From Pyruvatibacter sp. (GTDB lineage Bacteria > Pseudomonadota > Alphaproteobacteria > CGMCC-115125): a DNA stretch of 64,000 nucleotides. Shown one piece after another: positions 41,329-49,775 of this stretch. Position numbers and translations under genes: made by a program. The notes under the pieces were generated by a model, which saw only the letters and a program-made list of their open reading frames with translations, made no database searches and had not been told where the DNA came from. Location of the stretch: positions 550,821 to 614,820 of the forward strand of contig NZ_JAVJSC010000009.1 of assembly GCF_040219635.1 (NCBI RefSeq), written 5' to 3'. Position 1 is the stretch's first letter; every line of letters begins with the position of its first letter.

Positions 41329-42384
41329 TCAGGCATTCAAATCCGCGCGAGTGACGCCATCGAAATCCAAGATCAGGTCTGCGCCATAGGCGTTGGAGGG
41401 CGTCTGGAACCCGGCCTCAAAATCACCGTTTGCCGCCCGCAGCGCAATCGCCAGCCCGGAATGCGCGGTCAGCGTATAGCCTTCCGGCGTATCCAGCCGC
41501 GTGCGCACAACGTTGCCCGCGCCATCGGTGGCTTCCCCAATCAGGATGGCGTGGGAGGATGCGCGCTGCTCGTCTGTCGGCCCTTCCGGCAGCCGTTCAA
41601 CCTGCTTTTTCAGGAATCGCTGAACCGGCCCCGTGCCCATGATCCAGCGTGCCGCCGAGCCAAGCCCGGCCATCCGCTCCATATCCTTGCTGGCCTCAAA
41701 ATAGACCGTGATGTCGGGAATGCCGGTTGAGTGATAGGCGGTGGATACATCGCCCCAGCCAACGCCGATGGCTTTGCTCTCACCAGAACCAAAATCCATC
41801 GTCCGCCGCGGCGGCTTGGACAGCGCCACAATGGCGCCGCCGCGCCGCACACGGGTGCCGGTGGAAATGCTTTCCACCATGGTCTTGGCTGTGCCGTGCG
41901 ACAGATTGCTCATCCCCGCAATGCCCATCTCAAGGCGTTGTGCTTCGGGCATCCGCCGCTTCATGTGCGCTGCCAGACAGTCGCTGGGCACAACATCAAA
42001 GCCTACGCCCGGCAGCACCATGATGCCCGCCTTGCGCGCCTCGGCGTCGCGGGCGGCACAGGCTTCAAACACATCAATTTCGCCGGTGATGTCCAGATAG
42101 TGGGTTTTGGTGCGCAGGCAGGCATCCAGCATCGGTTTGGACGTTGCCGAAAACGGCCCGGCGATGTGCAGCACGGCGTCCACATCCGCCAGCGCCTTGT
42201 CCAGTGCCTTGGGCCGGTCAAGCGACAGCGCCGCCCATTCCAGACCCAGCGGCTCGGCCACCGCCTGCAGCTTCGCGGCACTGCGCCCGGCGAGAATAGG
42301 CTTGAGACCTTTTTGCGCCGCCATGCGCGCGGTGAGCTTGCCGGTATATCCGGTTGCGCCATAGATCATGAATGTGCCGGACAT
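41329..42384 (-). CDS. saccharopine dehydrogenase-like NAD(P)-binding oxidoreductase
   Basis: A protein of 351 residues. The N-terminal Rossmann motif MIYGATGYTGKLTARMAAQKGLKPILAGRS is that of the saccharopine dehydrogenase-like/trans-acting enoyl reductase group. GPFSATSKPMLDACLRTKTHYLDITGE is the second family landmark, and VLPGVGFDVVPSDCLAAHM the third. Probable NADP-dependent reductase of acyl or isoprenoid substrates; lysine synthesis is unlikely. Confidence 0.87.
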   Translation of the reverse strand: MSGTFMIYGATGYTGKLTARMAAQKGLKPILAGRSAAKLQAVAEPLGLEWAALSLDRPKALDKALADVDAVLHIAGPFSATSKPMLDACLRTKTHYLDITGEIDVFEACAARDAEARKAGIMVLPGVGFDVVPSDCLAAHMKRRMPEAQRLEMGIAGMSNLSHGTAKTMVESISTGTRVRRGGAIVALSKPPRRTMDFGSGESKAIGVGWGDVSTAYHSTGIPDITVYFEASKDMERMAGLGSAARWIMGTGPVQRFLKKQVERLPEGPTDEQRASSHAILIGEATDGAGNVVRTRLDTPEGYTLTAHSGLAIALRAANGDFEAGFQTPSNAYGADLILDFDGVTRADLNA

Positions 42385-42452
42385 ATGCTTTGAGCCTTTT
42401 TCAGAATTATCAGACGGGTGATCGTGATGGCAGGAGCCTGCCAGAACAAGAC

Positions 42453-43079
42453 CTATAGCAGTCCCAAGCCTACCAGGCGGGAGCGCAGGTGCGCAGCCGA
42501 CAGAAACTGATGCCCCACCATGCCAGCGCGGGTGGCGGCATCAGCGTTCACCGCCAGATCATCAATGAACACAGCCTCGCCCGGGGCCAGCCCGAACTGT
42601 TGCATGGCGAGCGCATAAATAGCGTCATCCGGCTTGCGCAGTTGCACCTGACCCGACACCACAATGTCTTTGAAATGCGCCAGAAACCCGTAGTCGTCCG
42701 GATTTGGATGCGTTGGAGGCCATGTCTGCGCCGGCCAGTTGGTCAGCGCATACAAGGTTACACCGCGTGCGGCCAGATCGTTCAGCACAGCAACCGTCTC
42801 AGGAATGGGCCCGATCAGCGCCTGCTGCCAGTGCTGTGCCATGGCATCAAACGCGGCGGCATATTCCGGGTAGGCCTGCTTGTGAGGCGCAATTGTTTCA
42901 GCAAACGGCGCATTCGTGTCGTGGCACTCATGATGCACACGCCAGAACACCTGCGTCATGAACTCCTCCATGACGCCACGGGTGGCAAAATACTGCTGAA
43001 AAATCCGCCGGGGATCCCAGTCGATCAGAACGCCACCGAGATCAAAAACAACTTTTGTGGGAGCGCGCTGGCCGGACAT
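42453..43079 (-). CDS. HAD-family hydrolase
   Basis: A protein of 208 residues from the ATG at 43079; a GTG at 43091 is an alternative. Haloacid-dehalogenase motifs: I VVFDLGGVLIDWD with the nucleophile Asp (the second Asp of the usual DxD is replaced by Gly-Gly as in the YihX type), II LYALTNW, III LRKPDD with Lys, and IV FIDDLAVNADAA. It fits the YihX/epoxide-hydrolase-N-like subgroup of sugar or nucleotide phosphatases. It follows rpmJ on the same strand. Confidence 0.9.
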   Translation of the reverse strand: MSGQRAPTKVVFDLGGVLIDWDPRRIFQQYFATRGVMEEFMTQVFWRVHHECHDTNAPFAETIAPHKQAYPEYAAAFDAMAQHWQQALIGPIPETVAVLNDLAARGVTLYALTNWPAQTWPPTHPNPDDYGFLAHFKDIVVSGQVQLRKPDDAIYALAMQQFGLAPGEAVFIDDLAVNADAATRAGMVGHQFLSAAHLRSRLVGLGLL

Positions 43080-43108
43080 GGGAATGTTCACCCGAGGGCG
43101 CCCGCGCG

Positions 43109-43234
43109 TCAGCCCTGGCGCGCCTTGAAGCGCGGGTTGACCTTGTTGATGACATAAAGGCGGCCCTTGCGGCGCACGATACGGCAGTTTTTGTCGCGCT
43201 TTGCCAGCGACTTGAGCGAATTACGGACTTTCAT
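43109..43234 (-). CDS. rpmJ: 50S ribosomal protein L36
   Basis: A protein of 41 residues: MKVRNSLKSLAKRDKNCR then IVRRKGRLYVINKVNPRFKARQG. It is the longer, zinc-free type (one Cys only). It lies 29 bases upstream of the HAD gene. A good minus-strand promoter at 43330-43357 would give a leader that begins with a terminator-like hairpin at 43299-43316. Confidence 0.96.
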   Translation of the reverse strand: MKVRNSLKSLAKRDKNCRIVRRKGRLYVINKVNPRFKARQG

Positions 43235-43285
43235 CGGTGCGGATCGCTTGTAACTAGGCGCCGACAAAATGCGGCAAACCGGGGA

Positions 43286-43316
43286 AAAACAAGAAAAAGC
43301 CGGGGACAGCCCCGGC
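43286..43316 (-). terminator. intrinsic-terminator-like hairpin in the rpmJ leader
   Basis: GCCGGGG (43299-43305) and CCCCGGC (43310-43316) with a four-base loop; on the minus strand it is followed by TTTTTCTTGTTTTT. No minus-strand gene ends upstream of it. It lies just downstream of a predicted promoter, so it may be an attenuator of rpmJ or the end of a short RNA. Confidence 0.6.
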
Positions 43317-43329
43317 CAATTGGTGGCGG

Positions 43330-43357
43330 AAAATAGCAGCACTTGCGCCCAAGTCAA
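43330..43357 (-). promoter_or_regulatory. candidate sigma-70-type promoter for rpmJ (minus strand)
   Basis: On the minus strand TTGACT (43352-43357) and TATTTT (43330-43335) are 16 bases apart. The predicted start, near 43323, is only a few bases before the hairpin at 43299-43316. Confidence 0.5.
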
Positions 43358-43372
43358 CCGCGAGCACCGCTT

Positions 43373-44494
43373 ATGTGCCCCACCAATACAGTACCTAGTC
43401 AGCCGCCCGCCCTATCGGCTAAAGCTGCATACGAAAATGACGCCCAGTCACCAAATGAGTCTCCCGCCCCCATGACCTATGAAGAACGCCCCCGGCACGC
43501 CCACAAGGGCAAACAGGACGGCCCACCCGAAAACGCGCCGCTGGAAGAACCACTGGTGGAAATCAAAGACCCGCCGCTGTGGTTCACCCGCGCGCTGGCC
43601 GCCCCCCATGAGAGCCGTCACGTAATGGTGGGTGGCATCGCCATTCACTATCTGCTGTGGGGTGCCCCCAAGCCGGATGAAGCCCCCAAGCCCGGCATTG
43701 TGTTTGTGCATGGCAACGGCGCGCACGCCCAGTGGTTTGCGCACATCGCGCCCTACCTGACCGACAGGTTTCAGGTCGCCTCGATGGATTTGGGCGGCAT
43801 GGGCGAAAGCGCCTGGCGGCCAGACCGCTACACCCGCGACAGCTATGCCGAAGAAATCATCTCGGTGGTGCGCGATGCCAACATGGCACCGGGGTACATT
43901 GTCGGTCATTCATTCGGCGGCTTTGTATCGCTGATTGCCGCTTCCACCTATGGCGACGAACTGGGCGGGTTCATTCAGGTGGATTTCGGCGTCCGCCCGC
44001 CCGGCGAACACGAAGAATGGTTCAAGGACAATCCGCCGCCACGCCCGACGCGCATCTACCCGGACTATGAAACAGCCTTGGGACGGTTTCGCCTCGCCCC
44101 GGACCAGCCGCTGGCCAACCGCTTTATTTTTGATTTCATTGCCAAAGAAAGCCTGCGCGAAGCCACGCCGGAGCCGGATCATCTGGGACGCACCGCTGAC
44201 GGCACCGGCTGGACATGGAAGTTCGACCCGAAAATCTTTTACGGGCTTGTGCTGGGCGATGACCTGAATGAGCGCTTTGCCGACATGACCTGCCGCAAGG
44301 CGGCCGTGATGGGCGGCTTGTCGTGGAACGGTCAGGCGGAAGTCATGGACTACCACAAAAAAATCGGCGGCCCGACAACCCCCGTATTCGCCATTCCCGA
44401 AGCCCGCCACCATGTGATGCTCGACCAGCCCCACGCCTTCACCATGGCCATTCAGGGCCTGGTTACGGCCTGGGAAGCGGAGCGGCTCGGCTAA
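43373..44494 (+). CDS. alpha/beta hydrolase
   Basis: A protein of 373 residues from the ATG at 43373. A later ATG at 43472 would remove a 33-residue polar N-terminus and is almost equally plausible because neither has a strong ribosome-binding site. Hydrolase motifs: IVFVHGNGAHAQWF, MDLGGMGESAW, the elbow GHSFGGFVSL, and ARHHVMLDQPHAF near the end with the catalytic His. Substrate unknown. It converges on the MFS gene with a hairpin covering both stops. Confidence 0.85.
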   Translation: MCPTNTVPSQPPALSAKAAYENDAQSPNESPAPMTYEERPRHAHKGKQDGPPENAPLEEPLVEIKDPPLWFTRALAAPHESRHVMVGGIAIHYLLWGAPKPDEAPKPGIVFVHGNGAHAQWFAHIAPYLTDRFQVASMDLGGMGESAWRPDRYTRDSYAEEIISVVRDANMAPGYIVGHSFGGFVSLIAASTYGDELGGFIQVDFGVRPPGEHEEWFKDNPPPRPTRIYPDYETALGRFRLAPDQPLANRFIFDFIAKESLREATPEPDHLGRTADGTGWTWKFDPKIFYGLVLGDDLNERFADMTCRKAAVMGGLSWNGQAEVMDYHKKIGGPTTPVFAIPEARHHVMLDQPHAFTMAIQGLVTAWEAERLG

Positions 44495-44515
44495 CCTTTA
44501 GGCTTTCGGTTAGCC
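44489..44515. terminator. symmetric hairpin covering both convergent stop codons
   Basis: GGCTAACC (44489-44496) and GGTTAGCC (44508-44515) form a perfect eight-pair stem; each arm holds the stop codon of one of the two convergent genes. There is no long T-tract, so it is a weak or factor-assisted terminator at best. Confidence 0.45.
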
Positions 44516-45859
44516 CTTCGGCACAATGTCGCCGTCATGGTCGTCCTCGTCCTCGTAGCCCGCCTTCACTGTTGAGACGAGCGGGTGGAGCATGATGAAG
44601 ATGCCCATGACCACCATCAGACAGGCAGCAAGAATGAACGGTGCCTGCGGCATGATCTGATACAGCGGCAACGCGATGAACGGGTTCAGCACATGGCCGA
44701 TAGCGGCGGTTGAGCCAATGAAGCCCGCGATAGATCCCTGCTCGTCCGGCTCTACGGTAAGCGATGCGGCTGCCGACAGGCCGGGACGCAACAGCCCGAA
44801 GCCCAGCCCCGACGCCACCAGTGCCATCACAAGCGTTGCGTAATTGCCGCCGGCAATCATCAGCCCGAACGCAATAATCATGATGACCGTGCCGCCCCGC
44901 AGCATGGTTTGTACCGAGAGGTTCATACGCTGGATCAGCACGAGTTGTGCAAACAGCGTGGACATGGCCATCGCCATCATGCCGATGCCTACAAGCTGGG
45001 CTGCATCCGCCACGCTGAGCTTGAGCGTGTCCTGAAAATAAAACGCTGACACCTGCACCACGATGGATTGCCCCATCGCCATCAACACGCCCACCGTCAA
45101 GAACGGCCACACACGCTTGTCCAGCATTTTGAGCCGGTGTTTCTTGTCCTGTCGCTCGCGGGGGCGGGTGCGCTCCGGCAGCAAAATCCAGATCGCCAGC
45201 GCGCTTAAAAACGCCAGCGTGCCGACCACAAAAAACGGTGCCAGCAGCCCGAACACAATCAGCGCCGCCGCAACGCCGGGGCCGATTACCGTGCCCATGC
45301 CAAACGCTGCACCAATGGTGGCAACGCCGGAGGCGCGTTCGGCGCGTGTCGTGCGGTCGGCCACATAGGCCTGACTGGCGGGCATGGTGCCGGAGCCGAA
45401 AGCGCCGAAGATCGCCCGCACGCCCACCAGCAGCGGAAACAGCAGCGACAGCCCGATCATCCCCTCCATGCCCATCCAGATAAACACAGCAAAGCCGATG
45501 GTAGAGGTGCCAAAGCCACACAGCCCGATGAGCATGATGGACTTGCGCCCCCACACATCACTGGTGCGTCCCCAAAAAGGGCTGGTGACCACCCACAACA
45601 GCGCAGACAAAGAGAAGATCGCGCCCACCTGCACTTCGGTCAGGCCCAGATCACGCGCCACCGGCGGCAGCACGGCAAAAAACAACGACTGCCCCATACC
45701 CAGACACAGCAGGCAGAAAAACAGAATGCCGAACGCGCGTTTGCGTTCTTCCGGCGTTGTCTGCGCAATGGCAGCGTCGTTCCTGACCTTGCGGGGAGGC
45801 GGGACAGGCGTCAGGGACGGGCCAAGCTGGCCAGTCGGGCGGTCGTCATCGGGAGACAT
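44510..45859 (-). CDS. MFS transporter
   Basis: A protein of 449 residues with about 12 membrane helices after a 40-residue polar N-terminus. The family loop between helices 2 and 3 reads GRTSDVWGRKS. IGPGVAAALIVFGLLAPF is the helix-5 motif of drug/proton antiporters. Probably an efflux protein of the DHA type; substrate unknown. The C-terminal DEDDHDGD tail is strongly acidic. Confidence 0.9.
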   Translation of the reverse strand: MSPDDDRPTGQLGPSLTPVPPPRKVRNDAAIAQTTPEERKRAFGILFFCLLCLGMGQSLFFAVLPPVARDLGLTEVQVGAIFSLSALLWVVTSPFWGRTSDVWGRKSIMLIGLCGFGTSTIGFAVFIWMGMEGMIGLSLLFPLLVGVRAIFGAFGSGTMPASQAYVADRTTRAERASGVATIGAAFGMGTVIGPGVAAALIVFGLLAPFFVVGTLAFLSALAIWILLPERTRPRERQDKKHRLKMLDKRVWPFLTVGVLMAMGQSIVVQVSAFYFQDTLKLSVADAAQLVGIGMMAMAMSTLFAQLVLIQRMNLSVQTMLRGGTVIMIIAFGLMIAGGNYATLVMALVASGLGFGLLRPGLSAAASLTVEPDEQGSIAGFIGSTAAIGHVLNPFIALPLYQIMPQAPFILAACLMVVMGIFIMLHPLVSTVKAGYEDEDDHDGDIVPKG

Positions 45860-45974
45860 TATACGTCACCAAGCCTTGCCGAACGGGGATGCCTACATAG
45901 CTCACCGGGTAACGACCGGTCCATGAAACAATAAATGGACCGGATACCTGATGGTGAAAAAGGATACTCCACCC

Positions 45975-46703
45975 ATGCCCAAACCCGTGCTGATATTTGG
46001 TGCCACCGGCGGCGTCGGGTCGTCTCTGGCGGGAATGCTCGCTGCCCGCGACCAGCCGTTGTTCCTCTCAGGCCGCGATAGCGACGCCCTTGCCACACTC
46101 GCCAACACACACGGCGCGCAAAGCCTGGCAGGCGATGTCACCAATACGGATGACATTGCACGTATCGTTGATGCCGCCGCCACGGATGAGGGTCTGGCCG
46201 GCCTCGCCTTTTGTGTCGGCTCCATTGATCTGAAGCCGCTGCGCCGTGTCACCGTCGATGACCTTGCAAAAGCGTTTCATCTCAACGCCATTGCCGCGGC
46301 CATGGCCGTGCAGCACGCAGCGCCCGCACTGAAGCAGGCAAATGGCTCAGTGGTTCTGTTCTCAACCATTGCCGTTGAGCAGGGGTTTACAAATCACGCC
46401 ATCGTCTCGGCGGCAAAGGGTGCCGTTGAAGGATTGGGCCGCGCGCTGGCGGCAGACCTGGCACCTGACGTCCGCGTCAACATTGTTGCCCCCAGCCTGA
46501 TGACCACAAAAATGGCCTCAGCCATTACCTCGTCAGATGCCATGGCGCAGGGCATTGCCAAGCTTCACCCGATCCCGCGTCTGGGGGAGGCCGATGATGC
46601 GGCAGCACTCGCGGCTTTCCTGTTATCCGATCACGCCCCGTGGATCACCGGACAGGTGATGCGCGTGGATGGCGGGCGCAGTCATTTGCGCACCAAAGGC
46701 TAG
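45975..46703 (+). CDS. SDR-fold protein lacking the catalytic tyrosine
   Basis: A protein of 242 residues. The ATG at 45975 (MPKPVLIFGATGG) was chosen because AAAAGGA lies about ten bases upstream; an earlier ATG at 45951 is possible. The cofactor motif GATGGVGSSLAG and the ASLMTTKMASAIT-type C-terminal half are those of short-chain dehydrogenases. The active site is unusual: the usual YxxxK reads VSAAK (Val for Tyr), although the Ser in LFSTIA is kept. It may therefore be inactive or use another residue. It lies nine bases upstream of the photolyase gene, with which it probably forms an operon. Confidence 0.85.
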   Translation: MPKPVLIFGATGGVGSSLAGMLAARDQPLFLSGRDSDALATLANTHGAQSLAGDVTNTDDIARIVDAAATDEGLAGLAFCVGSIDLKPLRRVTVDDLAKAFHLNAIAAAMAVQHAAPALKQANGSVVLFSTIAVEQGFTNHAIVSAAKGAVEGLGRALAADLAPDVRVNIVAPSLMTTKMASAITSSDAMAQGIAKLHPIPRLGEADDAAALAAFLLSDHAPWITGQVMRVDGGRSHLRTKG

Positions 46704-46712
46704 CCCGGCGCC

Positions 46713-48245
46713 GTGACAACCCTTCGCCTCATCCTCGGTGACCAGCTCAGCCCCGGCATCTCGTCACTGGCCGACGCCAACAAGGATACCGACGTCATTC
46801 TCATGGCCGAAGTGGTGGACGAGTGCACCTATGTGAAGCATCACAAAAAGAAAATCGCGCTGGTGCTTTCGGCCATGCGGCACTTCGCTAACGATCTGCG
46901 CAGCGACGGTTTTGACGTGGCCTATGTGCAGCTTGATGATGCCGACAATACCGGCTCCCTTAAAGGCGAGACGAAACGCGCCATCCAGCATCACACCGCA
47001 GACACCGTGGTGGTGACACAGCCGGGGGAATACCGGTTAGCGCAGGACATCAAAACCTGGGCTGATGATCTGAACGTCAAGGTAGAACAACGCGAGGATG
47101 ACAGGTTTCTGGCCTCGCTCGACACGTTCAATACATGGGCGCAAGGCCGCAAGGAATTGCGGATGGAATATTTCTACCGCGAGATGCGCCGCAGCACCGG
47201 CCTGCTGATGACGGATGAGGGCAAACCCGAAGGCGGCCAATGGAACTTCGACAAGGACAATCGCAGCTCCATTGATCCGGGTCTTGATTTTCCCGGTCCC
47301 TCGCAGTTTACGCCCGACGACATTACGCAGGGTGTCCTTGCTCTTGTTGAAGAGCAATTTGGCGATCACTTCGGCACGCTTGAACCGTTCACCTTTGCCG
47401 TCACGCGCGAGCAGGCGGAACATGCCTTCGGGCGTTTCATCATCCACGCCTTGCCGCAGTTCGGCACCTATCAGGATGCCATGACCGACCGTGATCCATT
47501 CCTGTTTCACAGCGTCATCTCGGCCTATCTGAACCTTGGACTGCTCGACGCTTATGCTGTATGCGCCGCCGCGCAAAACGCGTATCACGCAGGCGACGCC
47601 CCGTTGAACGCGGTGGAAGGGTTCATCCGCCAGATCATCGGCTGGCGCGAATATGTGCGCGGCCTCTACTGGCACCAGATGCCGCGCTACAAAACCCGCA
47701 ACCAGTTGCAGGCGCAGCGTCCGTTGCCGGATTTTTACTGGACCGGCGACACCAAAATGACCTGCATGGCCCACGCCATCGGCCAGACCCGCGACCACGC
47801 CTATGCCCATCACATTCAGCGCCTCATGGTCACCGGCAATTTTGCGCTGCTGGCAGGGCTTGCCCCTGACGATGTCAATGACTGGTACATGCGTGTGTAT
47901 GCCGATGCCTACGAATGGGTGGAACTTCCCAACACCCACGGCATGGCGCTGTGGGCAGATGGCGGCATTGTCGGCTCCAAGCCCTATGCGGCCAGTGGCA
48001 AATACATCAACCGCATGTCTGACCATTGCAAAGACTGCGCTTATGATGTGAATGAGCAGACCGGCGATACCGCCTGCCCGTTCAACGCGCTGTACTGGGA
48101 TTTTCTTGACCGCCACAAAACCCAGTTCGCCAAAAACTCCCGCATGGGCCTGATGCTCAAATCACTGGACCGCATGGCCGACGACAAACGCAGGGCAACC
48201 CGCACGCGCGCCAAAAACCTGCTGGACAACCTCGATGCTCTTTAG
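46713..48245 (+). CDS. phrB: cryptochrome/photolyase of the iron-sulfur bacterial (6-4) type
   Basis: A protein of 510 residues starting at a GTG, matching the FeS-BCP group (Agrobacterium PhrB). These repair (6-4) photoproducts with blue light, FAD, a lumazine antenna and a [4Fe-4S] cluster. All four cluster cysteines are present at 351 (MTCMAH), 439 and 442 (HCKDC) and 455 (TACPF), one residue from the PhrB positions. The FAD region is recognised by RQIIGWREYVRG and HHIQRLMVTGNFALL. The N-terminal antenna domain begins LRLILGDQLSP. The stop overlaps that of the convergent DUF2256 gene. Confidence 0.95.
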   Translation: MTTLRLILGDQLSPGISSLADANKDTDVILMAEVVDECTYVKHHKKKIALVLSAMRHFANDLRSDGFDVAYVQLDDADNTGSLKGETKRAIQHHTADTVVVTQPGEYRLAQDIKTWADDLNVKVEQREDDRFLASLDTFNTWAQGRKELRMEYFYREMRRSTGLLMTDEGKPEGGQWNFDKDNRSSIDPGLDFPGPSQFTPDDITQGVLALVEEQFGDHFGTLEPFTFAVTREQAEHAFGRFIIHALPQFGTYQDAMTDRDPFLFHSVISAYLNLGLLDAYAVCAAAQNAYHAGDAPLNAVEGFIRQIIGWREYVRGLYWHQMPRYKTRNQLQAQRPLPDFYWTGDTKMTCMAHAIGQTRDHAYAHHIQRLMVTGNFALLAGLAPDDVNDWYMRVYADAYEWVELPNTHGMALWADGGIVGSKPYAASGKYINRMSDHCKDCAYDVNEQTGDTACPFNALYWDFLDRHKTQFAKNSRMGLMLKSLDRMADDKRRATRTRAKNLLDNLDAL

Positions 48246-48382
48246 TGCGTCGTGTTCTTGTTAGTGCGGCAGCGTTGCGAGCAGTACTTAACCTCATCCC
48301 ACACCCGCGCCCACTTTTTGCGCCAACTAAACGGCCGCCCGCAGGTCGCGCAAGTTTTGGTGGGAAGTTCGCTCTTTTTCAT
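48242..48382 (-). CDS. DUF2256 zinc-ribbon-like mini-protein
   Basis: A protein of 46 residues from the ATG at 48382: MKKSELPTKTCATCGRPFSW, then KYCSQRCRTNK. Two CxxC-type pairs (CATC and CSQRC) suggest a small zinc or iron ribbon. DUF2256 genes commonly lie beside FeS-type photolyase genes, as here, where the two stops overlap by three bases. Role unknown; cluster assembly or antenna supply are guesses. Codons upstream of 48382 are not family-like. Confidence 0.85.
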   Translation of the reverse strand: MKKSELPTKTCATCGRPFSWRKKWARVWDEVKYCSQRCRTNKNTTH

Positions 48383-48474
48383 ATTGCTCGATCTGGCGCA
48401 GACTTCGTCGCGGACAAGACGCCGTAGGATTTCAACGCTACACTGCACCTGAAAAATATTCAGGAGCAAACACT

Positions 48475-49707
48475 ATGGACCTCGCGCTTACCAAAGAGCA
48501 TGACGCTTTTCGTGACGACGTACGGCAATTCCTCAAAGACAATCTGGATGAAGACCTGAAGCGCGCCGGGCGGCTGGGCACTAGTGTCTATGCTGATTAC
48601 GACGTGACCATGCGGTGGCACAAAATTCTCCACGCCAAAGGTTGGCTTGTGCCGTCGTGGCCCAAAGAATATGGCGGTACCGGCTGGGACTTGATGCGGC
48701 TTTATATTTTTGCCAGCGAATTTTCCAAGGCGGGCGCGCCATCGCTGTCTCCCATGGGTGTCGGCATGATCGGCCCGGCGCTCATTGGCCACGGGACGCA
48801 GGCGCAGAAGGATTTTTATCTGCCGCGCATTTTGTCCGGCGATGATTTTTGGTGTCAGGGATATTCCGAACCCGGATCAGGTTCGGACCTCGCTTCACTT
48901 CAAATGAAGGCCGAGGACAAGGGCGATCACTTTGTGTGCTCCGGCTCCAAAATCTGGACCACTCACGCCAACTACGCCAACCGCATTTTCTGTCTTGTGC
49001 GCACCGATGGCTCCACCAAGCCCCAGGAAGGCATCACATTTGTGCTGATCGACATGGACCAGCCCGGCGTCAGCGTTGATCCGCTCATCATGCTCACCGG
49101 CGAGCACATCCAGAATCAGGTGTTTTTCGATAACGTGAAAGTGCCCAAGGAAAATGTGGTGGGCGAGGTGCACAAAGGCTGGACCGTCGCCAAATACCTG
49201 CTTCAGTTCGAGCGCGGCAATGCCTACGCGCCGGGGCTGTATGCCCGGCTGCAAAAAATCCGTGCCGGGGCGATGGAAGAAAACGAAGGCACCGGACGGC
49301 GTCTGATTGATGACGCCGATTTCGCCACCAAACTGGCCGATGCCGAAGTTGAAATCTCGACCCTCGAGTTCACAGAACATCGCATCTTGTCAGCGCTGGC
49401 TGCCGGAGACCCTCCCGGCGCTGAATCATCCATGCTCAAGACGCGCGGCACTGAAGTGAGCCAGCGGCTGACCGAACTGGCGATTGAAGCAGCCGGTGCC
49501 TACGGCCAGGTGTTTCAGCCGCAATATACAGCACCCGGCGGACCGGTGCCGTCAGCGCCTGCGCGTGAAGGCAATCTGCCGCCGGTTGGCCCTGAGCGCT
49601 GGGTAACTGCCGTGCCCAAATATCTCAACGACCGGGCAGGCTCCATTTATGCCGGGTCAAACGAGATCCAGCGCAACATCATGGCAAAGGCTGTGCTGGG
49701 GCTGTAG
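48475..49707 (+). CDS. acyl-CoA dehydrogenase
   Basis: A protein of 410 residues with AGGAG 13 bases before the ATG. The FAD-binding signature GYSEPGSGSDLASL lies near residue 125-138, and the C-terminal signature YAGSNEIQRNIMAKAVLGL closes the protein. The loop QPQYTAPGGPVPSAPAREGNLPPVG is an insertion seen in long-chain or steroid-type ACADs. It would introduce a 2,3-double bond into an acyl-CoA. No electron-transfer or hydratase gene is adjacent, so the substrate is unclear. Confidence 0.9.
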   Translation: MDLALTKEHDAFRDDVRQFLKDNLDEDLKRAGRLGTSVYADYDVTMRWHKILHAKGWLVPSWPKEYGGTGWDLMRLYIFASEFSKAGAPSLSPMGVGMIGPALIGHGTQAQKDFYLPRILSGDDFWCQGYSEPGSGSDLASLQMKAEDKGDHFVCSGSKIWTTHANYANRIFCLVRTDGSTKPQEGITFVLIDMDQPGVSVDPLIMLTGEHIQNQVFFDNVKVPKENVVGEVHKGWTVAKYLLQFERGNAYAPGLYARLQKIRAGAMEENEGTGRRLIDDADFATKLADAEVEISTLEFTEHRILSALAAGDPPGAESSMLKTRGTEVSQRLTELAIEAAGAYGQVFQPQYTAPGGPVPSAPAREGNLPPVGPERWVTAVPKYLNDRAGSIYAGSNEIQRNIMAKAVLGL

Positions 49708-49775
49708 GGTCGCGGCAAGGCGCGGCCTGCACCGTACTGAGACAACCGCGCTGAGACACTTGCGAGAGCATCTGC

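Noticed and set aside
43317..43420. Possible tRNA 3' end with CCACCA before the hairpin upstream of rpmJ
   Set aside because: No T-arm (TTCRA) or matching acceptor stem could be found in the upstream bases; the region reads better as a promoter.
44535..45554. Long open frame of 339 codons inside the MFS gene
   Set aside because: It is in another frame of the same DNA, has the Arg/His/Gly/Ala-rich composition of an out-of-frame GC-rich gene and no family similarity; the MFS frame has clear membrane helices.
47037..48116. Long open frame opposite the photolyase gene
   Set aside because: Antisense shadow; the photolyase frame has all conserved residues.
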